64,000 nt of DNA from Chamaecrista fasciculata (GCA_003254925.1 QANZ01004226.1:458346-522345); one strand, 5' to 3'; shown: positions 38,080 to 51,595, counted from the first letter of the stretch. Numbers and translations are program-made. The notes: generated by a model not told the origin, from the sequence alone.

Positions 38080-40038
38080 TGAAGCTACTAGTGAGTACTG
38101 TGTAGATTGTGAATCTCGCTCAGCTCTCGAGAATTCGGCTAGTGAAAGAAGATGAGAATTGAGTAATGACTAGTGAGAATTTTGCTGCCCTTAAACGCTG
38201 TCGTATGAGAAACTAGCTTTTGGCCCAATGGGCTATTCATAAGCCCAATTTGAGCAAGTGAATTAGCCCAAACAAAAATGTGATGATTGAGCTATTGTAT
38301 TTTTTTTCAAGCAATGCCCAATTTATCTATTAATACCTGTTTAATCAAGATCTTGGACGTTTACCTTTCTATAAATTTTAAATTTGTTTAGTACATTTAA
38401 AATGGACTAAACCATTCTAAATTTTGTCAAACTTATGATCTGTCAGTTTAAACTTTAACATGTAGGAAAGGTCCATTATTCCTCTTATAGTGTTTGTATT
38501 TCCCAAAGAAAAAATGTTCACAATTGACAAATTTATTTGTAAATATCCAATTTTGTTTCTTATTACAGTATGACAAATGATCTTTGATCCAAAACAATGA
38601 ATCAATACTGACTTGTAGTTCAGGCCAAAAAACATAAAAAATTCTGACTTGTAGTTACTTAAAAGTTAAAACCCAAACAATTTAACTGTTTCTAAAGTAC
38701 GAGTGCAATATTTATAAATTAAAAAAATGAATAATATTAAAAGTGATTGAATCAGCAAATATGATGCTTTAGAGTATTTATAAAATACAATAAATTATTT
38801 AAAAAGGTTTGACACAGAATAAACTAAAATCTTAAATAAGATTGACACCAAAGTATTATGTTGAGCGTGGCAGCTTTCCTTTTCTTTTTTTGGAAAGAGT
38901 AGCGTGGCAGCTTTTAATACGATGCATGCCGGTAATATATAAAGTTGTTAATTACTAACATTAAAAAAGCAATTATTTAATGAATCAAGGTGTGTGGGGT
39001 TGACAACTGGCAAGCCTTAAATTAAGAGAGTAGACGACCGTCCGATATACCGCGTCACCAAACCAGCTTCACCTTCTGGTCAAATATCATATCATGGGTG
39101 CGTGATCTGTAATAATAATAAATTAAAATAGATGTATATATAATTAATATAAAAATATTAATTTTATTTTTAAATTTTATATTAATTATTAATTTAGTTC
39201 TTAATTTTTTTTATTGTTAATTTTATTATTAATATTTTATATTTTGATCAATTTTATTATTTACTTAACTTTTTTTAGTAAATTAACAAAAGATTATATT
39301 CTATTTTTTAATTTGAGTTAAAATTTGACTTTCTTTTTTCTATCAATTTTACATTACATATCACTAATCACGTAAATTTTATCATTAATATTTGATTAAA
39401 GTTAAAATAAAAAATAAAATTAATCAAAATGTAAAATAATAAAGATAAAATAAAGAATAAAATTAATCAAAAATAGTGCCTTTGCCTTACATTAATTTTC
39501 TTCCACTCACGCGTATAAGTCAGCTTTATCGTTAAGTCTGTGAATTGAGAAACTTTACTGATTACTCCTACTACCCAGTAATTAGTAGCTCCAGTTGAGA
39601 GCTTTCAGTTTTGATCCATGGAGAAATGATCGTTAAGAAAAGAATATTTGATTAAAGTATATAATAAAACTCTGGAATTGTTGGTTTTATATTATATTAT
39701 TACTTTGAAATTGAGAGGCGTATTCTAGAATAGCCCTGATTGGCTGCCAGAGGCAAAGCACAAATTGTAAAATCAGCCAACGAAACCCCAGCTACGACGG
39801 AACGCACTTCTCTTCTTCTTCTTCTTCTTCATTTGCTCTCTTCTCTCAGCTGTTAACATTTTTTCTTCTTATTTCTCTCTTTTCTCTCTTCTCTCTCGTG
39901 TCTCTCGTGTCTCTTGCTTTGTCAAATTCGGGAGATGCAGCACGCATTTACAACACAACACAAAGTCACAAACAAACACAATGATTCTTAATTATTCAAT
40001 CCATTGATTGTGTTCGCAAGATCTTCATCGATCAGTTT
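38080..40038. other. Divergent intergenic region
   Basis: This holds the promoters of the acyl carrier protein (minus) and the membrane protein (plus). An AT-rich inverted repeat spans roughly 39130-39480 and may be an old fold-back element. A CTT/TTC microsatellite lies at about 39811-39830 in the leader of the plus-strand gene. Micro-retroposon C is listed separately. No gene is supported. Confidence 0.5.
38864..38914. mobile_element. Micro-retroposon C: 23-bp insert in a 14-bp duplication
   Basis: AGCGTGGCAGCTTT at 38864-38877 is repeated exactly at 38901-38914. The insert (38878-38900) read on the minus strand is ACTCTTTCC, seven A, then GAAAAGG. The A run is interrupted near its end, unlike the other micro-inserts, but the perfect 14-bp duplication is the same signature. 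Confidence 0.5.
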
Positions 40039-43000
40039 ATGGCATGCCCTACAAATTCCATCCGCTACAATGGAAGTCTCTGCGCGTGTCCAGCTGGCAA
40101 CTTCCTCAATCGAACCACCAACAACTGCACCCTCTTCACCCCTAACTCCACCATCGTCACTGACTCCGGCGTTGACTACTACGCCGTCAGCTTCCCGGAG
40201 ACTATCTTCGCCTTTGACTCCATCAAGAAGTTCACGCAGTCGCAGGCTGTTTTCTTGGAGGCCACTCTCGTTATGCTCCTCTCTTGGCTTTTCTTCTGCT
40301 GCTTCTTGAGGTTTATGAAGCTTCGGGATGGCTCTTCCATTTGGTTTAACATCAGATGGTGGATTAGTCGTTTCGATATTTGTTTCGCCACCAGGCATTG
40401 GCTCGTTAGTTCCACACTCTGCTTCAATTTCACTATTCTCTTTCTCTAATCTTATATATTCCTTGTCAATCATTCTTTCCAAGTTAGAGAGTTCACGTTT
40501 GTTGAGTCCTGCAATTTGCCAGCTATTTTTCTTATTTTTGCAAATCATTACTGGTCATTTATTGGGATCTATTTCATTTAGTGTTCTTTTGGATAAACTA
40601 AATAAGCTTGTAACTTGTTTATGTCACCTTCCTTAATTTGTTGTGGTAGCAACGTGAAAAGACAGCTTACAGATGTTATTTAATCAGCAATACAACGTAG
40701 TAGGTTAGTCAGAGGTCTTTAGGTTCTCTTGTGATTGGTACTGTTGCTTCCGTGTTTCCTTTTTAGTCTTTACTCCTGATTATAAGCACATAAACAACTG
40801 CATCATTGTTCCTCATTATGAAAAGTTCACCTTTCGCAGTATTCTTGACTGATTAAACTGGTTATATCTCGATTCAAGTTTTTATCCATGTCTTATAAGA
40901 ATGCTTTATCTGTAACCACTTTTTTCCCCTTGTAGGATGATCAGAAGGTTGTTACAAAGCGCAAAACAGAACTTGGTGGAACTTTCTCTATAGCAAGTTG
41001 GATACTTTTTATTGGTTTATTTGCTGCGTGAGTGTCAGTTAATGGCATTTTTTTCCCCCTTTCCTTTTGCCCAATGCCTTCATTGACCCCATCTTTCATC
41101 AGGTTGCTGTACCAGATCATAACCAAAAGAGCAATTGAGGTGCATAATGTGAGAGCAACAAGCAGACCAGAACTAAATTCATTTATGAATGATATGGAGT
41201 TCAATATAACCACTGTTTCTAGTATGAGTTGTTCAAATCTACGAGGTCTGGGTAGTTTAGTTTCTGGAGTTCCTGGCTTTATTGACCAAAGAGTTACTCC
41301 TCTGTCAACTTTAGCAAACTACTCCTGTCACAACTCAAGCAAGGGCCCGACCATTGCTCTTAAGTGCAAAAACTGCAAACTTGTGCATGATAACATGTAC
41401 ATTTCATGGCAATTTACTGATCTCCCCAACAATCCTGCCACTGCGGTTGGGTTTGAGTTCAATCTCTCTGCAAAGGATCCTGCCAATAAACACATGAGTT
41501 TCGTTAGTGGAACGCTAAAGAATGGAAGCGATTTTGATGATAGACCAGTTACGTTCAGAGGGAGGGAAACAAATATTTTGAAATTTAATTTGTTCCCTCG
41601 AATATACCATAATTTACATGATCTGAAGCTCATCCAACCTTTGTTTCATGAGTTCCTCCCGGGTTCAGTTTATAGTGATACAAATCAACTTCAATTATCC
41701 CTTGGAAATTCTGCTGATGGACTAGTTAACACCACATTGTTTATCAATTTTCTATCTTCTTACGTTGTGGAAATTGACAAGGAGAGTATCTTGGGTCCTG
41801 GTAAATATCTTTCTCCATCTTCCTTATTTATTTACTTCCATTGGGCTTCAAATATTGCCCATATGCTCATTGAATCACCCCAAATTTCCATTCATTTTCT
41901 CACTCAATACTACCAGCATCTTAAGAATTTTGTTCCCTTTCTTTTTTTCTTCATCCTTCTTCATTCTGCAGCAGGATGTCTTATCAACTTAACTTTTTAC
42001 ATTTATTGTACTATATCAGGAATTTTGTAAATTTCAAGATAATAGCATGTATTTTGTACAAATATTTTACTTGTCGAATATTGCTTCATACTGATGTTGA
42101 TCATTTTATCCTTTTCTGTTTATCATGCAGTGAGCTTCCTTGCAGATCTTGGTGGCCTTTATTGCTTTAGCATAGGAATTTTTTTCTACTTGTTGATACA
42201 AGTATGATTTTTGCTCCTTTACTCTTTCTTGAGTATTATTATACGATGATTCCTTGATATTAAGAGATCACAGTGAAGGATAATAACATGCAAAATAACT
42301 CAACTTTTGTTCAATGTGTCTGTTCTGTTAAAAGAGACTTGCATGTACTTGTCCCTTTATGAATTGTAGACCAAGTCTCTGGTACTGGTTGTTGGCTGTA
42401 TACCCAGTTACCAAACCCATAACATCAGCGTTAGAAGCCATGATATTTTGTTTTCAACAACTGCCTGAACATGCTTTTGGTGCTGATGTTTCTTCTTAGG
42501 TTATGTCCGCATCAATTTTTTATCTCTTGCTTATATGGTGAAAATTGTAAAGCAACATAGCGTTATATTGTGCATATTGGTGTATAAATCTATACTGTTC
42601 TAACTTTATTAAATTCTAGTGTGAGTACAGGATAAAGAAACTCAGAAATGAAGATAGTATTTTCCGGAGAATTAGAAATCGGCGTAAAGCTCAACAGCAT
42701 TGGGACAAAGTAATTTCTTACTTGAGATTGACCAAAACATCTTGTATATTGCATTGTTTACCTTTCACAAAAACATTTGTCCTCCTGAATTGTTGGGTTG
42801 TTTGGCTAATAAATCCACTTTTAATTAGTTGAGGAAATATGTGATGTACACATATGGCTTCGATGCATTAGATGACAACTTCAATAACTCTAAAGGGAAA
42901 CCGAGTTGCAGTGGGGTTATGTTGCATTCAATACATGGAAGTGGGTCATCACGTAATCCAAGGCAAAAAAGCAGAAAAGACTCTAGAAGGCAACAAAGCA

Positions 43001-44413
43001 GAACAGATTCCACCAGCTTTTACAATAAAGCCAGCGTAACTGCCAACAAGGTAAAGCTTTTACAGGTGCTCAATCTTCGGTTAAGTTAATTTAGGTCTTG
43101 ATGCTCTTGTGGATCTCTCAATCTTCGGTAAAATTTGTGGTCTTCTCACCTCTTATCTTGTAATGACCACGACTCTCATATTGTATGAGCTCTATGTTTA
43201 TGGTTTCAGTTATAATCAACAGTTGGTTCCTCGTTTTTCTTTCCTAATCAATTGAGAATTGGCACTGGATTGTTCCCAAGCAATTGTCTAATTTTCATCT
43301 TTCAATGCTTTTTCTTCTAGACATTGAGCTGCAAACCACTTGAATCAACAAATTATCAGAAACAGCATTTGGAAAATTCGGTGAAGCAGCAGAGTGTTGG
43401 TTCCAGCAAAGAAGTTGCTCAGTCACAGCCTCAAGAATCTTCTTTTATTGATAACTTCATTCCACCTCCACCTTCACTAGGTAGAAATTAATTTTTATTT
43501 AGAATAGCTTTTTATTATCCTGAATGTCGTATCTCATGATTAAACGATCATCATACATATCAGGTCATGTACAGATGACAGAACCCTTCACTGCAATATC
43601 TTTTCATATTTTAAAAATATTTTGTTGATTGTTACTTGGCTGAACCTTTGAAACTGAAATTGAAAGATCTGGTGTTTACTTAATTACCAATACCATCGTA
43701 GTATGTTTTCTTTGGTTCTACGCATTTTCTAGCTAATGATATTTTTGTTCTACATCTTCTGCCATTTGCTAAGATCCCGTGTAACAAGTTCTGCAGTTTT
43801 ACGTCTATCTATGCATTAATTACCATGATATACAAATTAGACTAACAGTCTAATCTACTTGTAAGTAAGTAAATAAATTATTACTAGACTTGATATGATG
43901 ACTATGTTATACAGTAGCTTGAGCTTTTCAATAATCATGTACAGCCAAACATTAATTTGGCCATGATTAAATTATTTATAAAAGTACATATTAAAATGAA
44001 AAACAAAAAAGCATAGATTATGTATTTCAGTTATGCATAAAAATGGTTGGTGAATGCTTTATAGCTGTTTAGACTGTTCTTAACAAGCATTTTCTTGGAA
44101 CATGTTTCCATGTTTGGAATTCTTTCTGTAACTTGCCCAACATGTTTGTTTATAAATTTCTGATGTGTTTTTACAAAATCTTCTAATATATCATTTAGTG
44201 CTTCTTATACATCTAATACATTTAACTTGTTATTTGCGGGCAGAATTCAAGGGCGATTCTGAAATGGACATGTCCGAGGTCAAGAAGAATCTAAAAAGTT
44301 TGCACGAGTATAATGCAATGCTAAGGGAGAAACTAGTAGCTGCACAGTCTCTGTTCCATTCTTCGTCATCAAGGCCTTCTTCTCGACAAAACAGTAATGG
44401 TGTAACTGAGTGA
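40039..44413 (+). CDS. Three-pass membrane protein of unknown function
   Basis: Eight exons: 40039..40404, 40936..41027, 41103..41800, 42131..42201, 42620..42709, 42829..43050, 43321..43480, 44244..44413; 622 aa, every junction in phase. Layout: a Cys-containing N-terminus (CACPAGNFLNRTTNNC), TM1 (about 71-92), a basic loop with NIRWWISRFDICFATRHWL, TM2 (about 139-158), a large domain (about 160-385) with many N-glycosylation sequons and Cys pairs (CKNCKL), TM3 (about 388-409), then a Lys/Arg- and Ser-rich tail ending in a short helix (VKKNLKSLHEYNAMLREKL). No signal peptide or catalytic motif is visible. I have the impression that this type is widespread in plants without assigned function, but do not recognise a named family. 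A large lumenal or extracellular domain between TM2 and TM3 is inferred. Confidence 0.8.
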
Positions 44414-45872
44414 GTTTGCTGGTGGATAGAATGATGATGATTAACTCCGAGTATGTATTTGTAAAGGGAATAATCATAGTTGCATGTTGCTCAGATTGTT
44501 TCATAATTCACAAGCATGATTTAGTTCTGCTATGGAAGTTGGTCCTTGATTGAGGCAGACCTTGGAATTATTGATCAGAGAATGTTCCTCATGGACCTCC
44601 AAACTATAGCATTGGTTGCCAGATCTACATACAAAGCTACTATATGGATCAAGTATGCTGATCCACATTTGAATGGTTTTGTCTGGTATTCTTTCATGTT
44701 GTAAAATTGATTTTTCTTGTGAATACATAGGTTGCCAATTGACATGAAACTACGTGAGTAGAGCCTTATTGTTGTATCAAATTTGTGTACAGAAGAGGAA
44801 TGACCTAGAACTTATTTTTCTTGCCTGATGTTGCAGGCATCATCAATAAACAAGAGATACATGAGAGCATAAATAGTTACTTTTTGCTTTGTTCAATGAG
44901 GTTTGTACATACGCAGTTTGTTGAACTAATACCACTTTGTTGTCACGCAAGAACCACACGGAAAATGCTGGGTGACTATGTCAGTAGATTTGAATTTAGA
45001 AGGTTCTATTGATGATACAACTTAGAACACGGGTATTCCTTTGCAAGAAAATTCTATAATCTATAGATCCTATCTAGCTTCATTGGTCTAAAATCTCAGA
45101 AAGTATTAATAATTAATTAACAAACACGAAATCAACTAAATTATCAAAAGTTACCATATACAGATATATGTACATTATCGTCTACAGTAAGCGCTAACTT
45201 GATTCCATTTCCAAGTCCCAATACCGCATAAACTCTTGAATGTCTGTAATATAACCCAATCATGAACATGAGAGGTAAACATTAGGAAATAAAGTGGAAT
45301 CTCCCAAACAAGATAAACTGATAAACAAATTTGTGATATTAAAAAAATACATACAACACCCTCAACGAGGGGGGAAATCAGTTGTTTGGCCCTAGCCCAA
45401 GGGCATGGCGATAAACATAAATAAGACATTAACAACAACAACAACCAAAACCTTTTCTATAAATAAGACATTAACGGAGAAAAACAAACACACTACAATG
45501 ATGCTGGGACTGCAAGTGTTACAACATCTAGACACTTGATGGTGGGCCAAAGCACCACTATCAATTCAGTTTCATCCATATGTAATAACAGGTCTACATG
45601 ATTCTGTCTCCACTTAGCAATATCCAATCGAAAAAGTATTTTATCCAAATGCAATTTGAATAATTGTAGTGAAACCTGATCAGTTGACCCTTTCGCTCTT
45701 TCAAGACGGCTTTGAACGGGGATGCTTCTCAAGTTACTCCAGCACATTCAATTAGAACTGACCAACCGTCATAATACTAGGATAGTCGTTCCACTCACTG
45801 CAATTGAAACCTGGGGGCTACCTGCCAATGCTAATGTCCCTTGAGAGCAATAGTTTATAAAATTTCTCAACC
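44414..45872. other. Convergent intergenic spacer
   Basis: This contains the 3' ends of the membrane protein (plus) and the R3H-SUZ gene (minus). Minus-strand frames at 45175-45444 and 45493-45747 have no domain. At 45194-45243 (minus) a CAG acceptor is followed by an open stretch reading IQEFMRYWDLEMESS and a stop, which might be an alternative last exon of the R3H-SUZ gene. Confidence 0.4.
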
Positions 45873-48800
45873 TTATTCTGCATCACTTTTCTTTAATTCC
45901 CTACTTCTAGAAACAGAGGCATTCTTCCCAGGGTGCACTCCCAAAGCATGGGCAAAGATTCTCTTTGCAGCTCCAAAATTCTCCCTCTTTATGTGGTCGT
46001 TACTTACACCATTCCCATGTTTCCCACTTCGAGAGACTTCTGAAAGTTTTTCAACGTTTCTTTCATCAAATGAAGATGCATTGGAGCTGCTGTCATTTCT
46101 AATTCTGTTGACCGAGTTCCTTTTCATCTCTATAGACTCTTCAGAATCTTTCATGCGGTTGGACTCTTTACTATTTTTGTTTTGATCATGCAAAACATCT
46201 GTCCCCATTCCATCCTTCATACTATTGTTAGGCAAGCCATCCTGATTTTTTGAATGGATGCTTTGGCCAAGTGCATGTGCAATCATTCGGCGGGCAACCA
46301 CAGGATCACAGCGGGGCTTCTGTTCGACAGGCCCTTTCATATCTTCCAAATTCATAGAAAAAATTCGCTCCCGAGCAACTAAGTATGCTTCTTTTCTCTT
46401 CTCTAGTGAATGTTGAAGGGAAGGCGTATTTGTCTGGGAGACTGATAAATGCAGCAAATATATAAAGAGACTGACTTTAGAGAGCAATTAAGATAATTTA
46501 TCAAGGAAAAAAAAACAAATGGAAGTAAACTAATATTGACATAATTTCTGCCAGAGTAGCCATCATAATCCGTTAAAAATAATAAAAGAAAACTATTAAT
46601 GCAATGCATTACATGAGTTGCATACAATATTTTAGGGGTAAAATATAATTTACTACCTTGTTGTACAGGTACCATTTGTTTCAAAAGCTGACTTTCTATA
46701 ACCTTGAGGTTCGCTCCTTTAGCACAACAATACCATATGCTCTAACTCCATTAAAAATATCAATCAAAAATCGCCAAATCCCATCAAACAAAATCTCCAA
46801 CCCCTACTGCTCTGACCAAGCCCGAAGCTCCCAAATTCTTGCCTAATCAATGTAACACCACAAGTTCCCCAAATTTCTTCCCGTTCTATCTTAATAACCC
46901 TAATTTCTCTCTCTTCAAGTAACTCCTACATTCCTCAAGACAGTAGAGTAGCGACTATTGAACTACAAGGTTGCAAAGTGAAACTGAAAACAAAGGATTG
47001 TAAACTGTATTTCATAACCATGGCAAATTCTCTAGGTAAGATCAATATTTAAACAACATACTATAGTAATTGACAGCATGAAGAATAATAACCTGGGGTG
47101 GCCTCTTTTCTCCTTAAAATTTGGTGTGCAGTCAAAGTTTGAGGCTCATCATAGTTCCATAAAATATCACTAACAAGGACTGGAGGTCTGCAATTCATCA
47201 ATATTCATAAATTATTTCATCAGAGATACCTTACAAAAATTGTTTAATTCTTCAGAAGTTAAAGAACAGATTAGATATCATATCCAGTAGATGATTGATA
47301 AAAAGGGGGCAGGAAGGGCCCTCTGACTTCACGTACATAGATGTCTCTGGACATCTCTGCAGAATCAAATGGCGATCATCTCCTTCACCAACAGATTCAT
47401 GTAGGAACCTGGCACCAGTTACGGAACTGTCAAATAAAGGAAAATGGGATAAAAATTTAAGACGAAACAAAAAAAGAAATTTGAACTCAATTTGCATAGA
47501 ACTAAATTTAACAGAATGATACCCAAATATCTCAGCAAGACGATGTAAGAGAAGTCGATTATAAGAGTTCATTGGCTCTAATTCAAAGATCCCATCTGAG
47601 CTACAGTTCAACAAAAACAGAAATTAAGTGATAGTTAAAATGATACTAAAGAAAAATATATAGAGCCCTTTTAGTCTTAGTGCCCCAGGGGCATGCAAGA
47701 ATAGCTAGGTTAACTGACCTAGTTACAAAGAAGCACAATAAAACAAAATTGCAAAATTTTATAAATCTCAGCTTGGTCTAAATCTCAGCTTCAAAACTGT
47801 AAAAGGGAAAGGCAAAGAAAAAAAGTAGCTGCTGATGGACTTGGGCCAGCAGAAAATTCTGGGCCTGGTCCAGCAGCAGAAAAGAAAAAGGGGTATGCAA
47901 AGAGACACTAATGGGAGGAATGGGGAGCAAGGGGTAACGACCTATGAAATGTAAGGTTGCGCAGTGAAGGGAGAGTGCATAGTGAATCGATATCTGTATG
48001 GAAGTTGTTTTGGTTAGAGGCAGTAAAGAACTGGGAACTTGGTGGGGTGAGTCCTGGCCTCTCGAATTCCTGTCTATCATTGTGCTCTGTTTGAGAGTGT
48101 TTTGGAGTTATTCCTCTGTAATCTGTACCAATCCTCTTCTCTAATGGGGATTTAATCATGGTTATAATCTGAATGATAAATCAAGTTACAGAGGTTCCTA
48201 ACGACCAGTCAAAAAACGTCTCATAAATTGTTACCTAGTGTTTTCATCCTGAAGGAAGTTAACAAGGGCTTCTTCCAATGTGAGAACTAGATGCTTGCAA
48301 GGAAGATTGTCCTTGACAAGAGAAGCCAATTCCTCAACCTGTTAACAACATAAATTTTAGAGTTAAAACGTGCCACCAAAAAAAAAACTTCTAAAGAGAA
48401 GCTTCCAAAGAACCAGTTTAAATAATTTAACAGCAAATTAGAAGCAAAGCAAAATAAGGTGGACAACGAGGAAGATAATGAAGTACAATTAAATAACTTC
48501 AAGAATCAAAACAGTAATTTCTTCCTTAGTTTCTGGCGTATTTTGGATTCCTTCTTTCATAAATTTCGTGAAAAAATGGGTTCATCCCCTTTCACTATCT
48601 GTATAACAACAAAGATTACGAATATGTGAAAAAGATATATTAAAAAAAATTGGTTTTTTCTTTACTTGCAGTTAGGCATTGGGATTAGGGAATTAGGTAT
48701 TGAGCCCGCGACATGGTCAATTTTATTGATGCCAAGGGAGCCACTGGCTAATGCGCATATTTCCAAAATTCAATCAACACTCGCGCTATTATATCATCAA

Positions 48801-49077
48801 ATAAATTACATAAGAGCGAATGTGAAATATGCATATTATACCATCAAACTGGTAACCGAATACTCAGTGAAATACAGTCAATTATGCAGAAAGAGATCTT
48901 TTACTTTATTTCTCCCGTATTTTGCGACGAGGAGTGTGATGGGAAATTACTTAAACAGAAGAGATAACAAAGAGAACAATGAGAAAAAGCAAGAAACTAA
49001 CAGTCTAACAGACATGAGAGACAAAAAAACAAAAAAAGCTTTGAGAAGCGTACCATGGCGAATTGGGTAAAACTCAT
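45873..49077 (-). CDS. R3H and SUZ domain RNA-binding protein
   Basis: Six exons (minus): 49054..49077, 48235..48338, 47523..47600, 47337..47408, 47094..47188, 45873..46441; 313 aa. The first exon encodes only eight residues (MSFTQFAM) and was chosen because it ends at a GTACGC donor and joins in frame to VEELASLVKDNLPCKHLVL. The R3H domain covers about 1-93 (MNSYNRLLLHRLAEIFG, then FLHESVGEGDDRHLIL with the R-H pair). A linker with VSDILWNYDEP follows, then the SUZ motif (LEKRKEAYLVARERIF, 137-152). The C-terminal half is Ser/Asn/Lys-rich and includes two similar blocks, ARRMIAHALG and AKRIFAHALG. R3H and SUZ domains bind single-stranded nucleic acid, so a cytoplasmic mRNA role is likely. 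The target is unknown. Confidence 0.88.
48680..48760 (-). mobile_element. tRNA-like SINE head fragment in an intron
   Basis: On the minus strand TAGCCAGTGG (48741-48750) resembles a polymerase III A box and GGCTCAATACC (48696-48706) a B box, about 35 bases apart, as in tRNA-derived SINEs. I cannot define a tail or target duplication. It lies in the first intron of the R3H-SUZ gene. Confidence 0.35.
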
Positions 49078-49632
49078 GTTGAAGGAATTAAACGGAAGTT
49101 GAAAGCTTTTTCAGGTTTGGAAGAAGACGCAGAGAGAGAAGGAGCAATCCAAAAGGGCAAAGAGAAAGAGTCGTTGTTGTTTCCTCTTCTTCACTGCTTG
49201 GGGCTTCTGATTCGTCCAAAGTCCAAAGCGATGCGTTTTGAGTTCTGACTTGTGGATTACCCATATCGTTTTCTTTTCTTGATTTTATTTTTCTGCAGTA
49301 GAAAATTGGAGATCAGCCATCTTATAAGTTACGATTCCGATCTTTTTACTAACTCAAAAAGTATTAGAAAAATAAAAGATAATTTGGGTAATTGTTATAT
49401 ATTATATATTATTTTGATTAATTAAATTTTTAATCAAATTAACCTGTAATTAATTAGATATGAATTACATTAGTAATTAATAAATCTATCAACATAAGTA
49501 ATCATCCTTGCGAAAAAAAAATCTGAATTTTTTTCATTAAAAAGTATTTTTTGCACTTAAAAGAAATCCTGAAAAGAGAACAGGCATATATTGTCTAAGG
49601 TACTTGAGTTTGAGTAGAAACACCGTCAAGAT

Positions 49633-49682
49633 AAGGCAAGTGTGAATTTTTTTTTTTTTGGCCTGAAGGCAGGTGTGAATTT
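49633..49682. mobile_element. Micro-retroposon D inside the left arm of the 49.6-kb MULE
   Basis: AAGGCAAGTGTGAATTT (49633-49649) and AAGGCAGGTGTGAATTT (49666-49682) form a 17-bp duplication with one change. The 16-bp insert is a T run followed by GGCCTG, which on the minus strand is CAGGCC plus about ten A. It has split the terminal repeat of the MULE, so it arrived after it. Confidence 0.6.
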
Positions 49683-50815
49683 GGTCCTATAACTTTGCTC
49701 CAATTCCCAAATCAGTCCTATAACTTTTTTTGTTTCGAATTTGATCCTATAACTTTGCTCTAGTTCCCAAATCAGTCCTATAACTTTTTTTGACTCAGTT
49801 TTGGTCCCATATGTTTTGAAAACCTCCCACAGTTAGTCCTCTGTCTATTTTAAATTACAATTTAGTCCTGAAAACTTCAAGTCCCTTTCACTTTAGTCTC
49901 TGACTATCAAAATGGAAGTGAAAGAGTATCCCTAAAGATTCTCAAACCTTACATCTTGGTTCCTAATCCATGAATTCTTCATGAAATTGAAGAGAAATGC
50001 AAAAAAAAAACACAAATTAAAAGCAAATGACAGAGGGACCAAAACTGAAAACGCAGAAAATTTAAAACCCACCAAAAAATGTATGGAAATCGCCGAGAAA
50101 CTCAAAAACTCATCCAAAAACCCTAATTCTCACTGAAATCTCACTCAAATAATCGCCCTCAAATGCTTTAAGAAAGAATTTTCGAAAATCCAAACTTTTG
50201 AGGAGAGAGGTCATAGAAGATTCCCTTACATTTGGTGATTCCGAAAGAGAAGTTCTGAAATCTCTTACATTTCTTCTATTACATCCCTCCTCAAAAGTTT
50301 GGATTTTCGAAAATTCTTTTTTAAAGCATTTGAGGGCGATTACTTGAGTGAGATTTTAGTGAAAATTGAGCGACTTTCGCACGTTTTCTGGCGAGTTTGG
50401 GGCATTTTTCGGTGGGTTTAAAATTTTCTGCATTTTCAGTTTTGGTCCCTCTATCATTTGCTTTAATTTGTGTTGTTTTTGCATTTCTATTCCATTTCAT
50501 GAAGAATTCATGGATTAGGGACCAAGATATAAGGTTTGAGAATCTTCAGGGATGCTCTTTCACTTTTATTTTGATAGTTAGGGACTAAAATGAAAGGGAC
50601 TTGAAGTTTTCAAGACTAAACTATAATTTAAAATAGACAGAGGACTAATGGTGTGAGGTTTTCAAAACATATGGGACCAAAACTGAGACAAAAAAAGTTG
50701 TAGGACTGATTTGGGAACTGGAGCAAAGCTACAGGACCAAATTCGAGACAAAAAAAGTTATAGGACTGATTTGGGAATTGGAGCAAAGTTATAGGACCAA
50801 ATTTGCACTTTGGCC
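49635..50815. mobile_element. Mutator-like element that is almost one long palindrome
   Basis: A 1181-bp element with arms of about 550 bp (49635 to about 50190 and about 50255 to 50815) that are inverted copies along nearly their whole length, leaving a centre of only about 65 bp. Flanks TCAAGATAA (49626-49634) and CCAAGATAA (50816-50824) look like a 9-bp duplication with one change. Repeated GGTCCTATAACTTT modules sit at both ends, as in the other family members. The left end is interrupted by micro-retroposon D. Short frames inside are readings of the arms and are not called. Confidence 0.78.
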
Positions 50816-51595
50816 CCAAGATAAAGCCAGCTTTTCGATCTCAGGCCATAAACAGGAATTAATGATGATCCAGGACATTCCCTTTAATTTAGTTGAACAA
50901 CACGAAGATTTTTTTTTTTCTTCTACTCTTCTTTTTACATATAAAAATCTATCCTTAAAATGGAAAATACTAAAAACAGATGCATTTGCTTGATTTCCTA
51001 AAATCGACTCAACAAGAACTTATGTCTTTATGTACGAATTTGCTCCCGTTAATAATATTTAGGTAAAAAACACAACCAATGTCCCTCAAATTCTTCCCCC
51101 TGATTTTCAAGGGTGTGTATTTTATTATTTTTTTTAATTCATAAAGAACGAAAAGTTTATTTCTTGATTGCTTTTGGTAAGGGACGTCAAAGACAGCCTA
51201 AACAGAATAATCACCCCACAATATAAGAGAAATGCAAGTCACTCAAGGCAGGTGAAGGGTAGTATTTTGCCCTAATTGGACGCGTCTTGCATCATGTGAC
51301 GTGAAAAGGACTGAATCATGAATCATCCAATGAAACGAAGTTCAAACTTTTGAAGGGATAAAATCACAAAAAGAATGTTCACTATTAAACTTAAAACCTA
51401 AATACATGATGCAGCGGCATAGCAATAAATTAGTTCATTTAACAAGATCATCTCTCTCATCGCTCAACTTCTCTATTTTGCACTCAAGCAAATTCAGCTG
51501 GTGTAATGCTGCAATCCTACTACACAGACATACAGTTGAGAAGTGTATATTATGAATCATACTTAGTATTTAATCCATCCTTTCTGATATGGCTC

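Larger units (their letters stand above)
49078..51595. other. Intergenic region between R3H-SUZ and GRXS14
   Basis: The left part is the promoter and purine/pyrimidine-biased leader of the R3H-SUZ gene. The middle is a 1.18-kb Mutator-like fold-back element listed separately. From 50816 to 51595 there is AT-rich sequence and the 3' untranslated region of the glutaredoxin gene; I see no gene. Confidence 0.55.

Noticed and set aside
45175-45747. Minus-strand frames after the R3H-SUZ stop codon
   Set aside because: They lie in the probable 3' untranslated region and show no conserved pattern; only the small exon-like piece at 45194-45243 is kept as a possibility.
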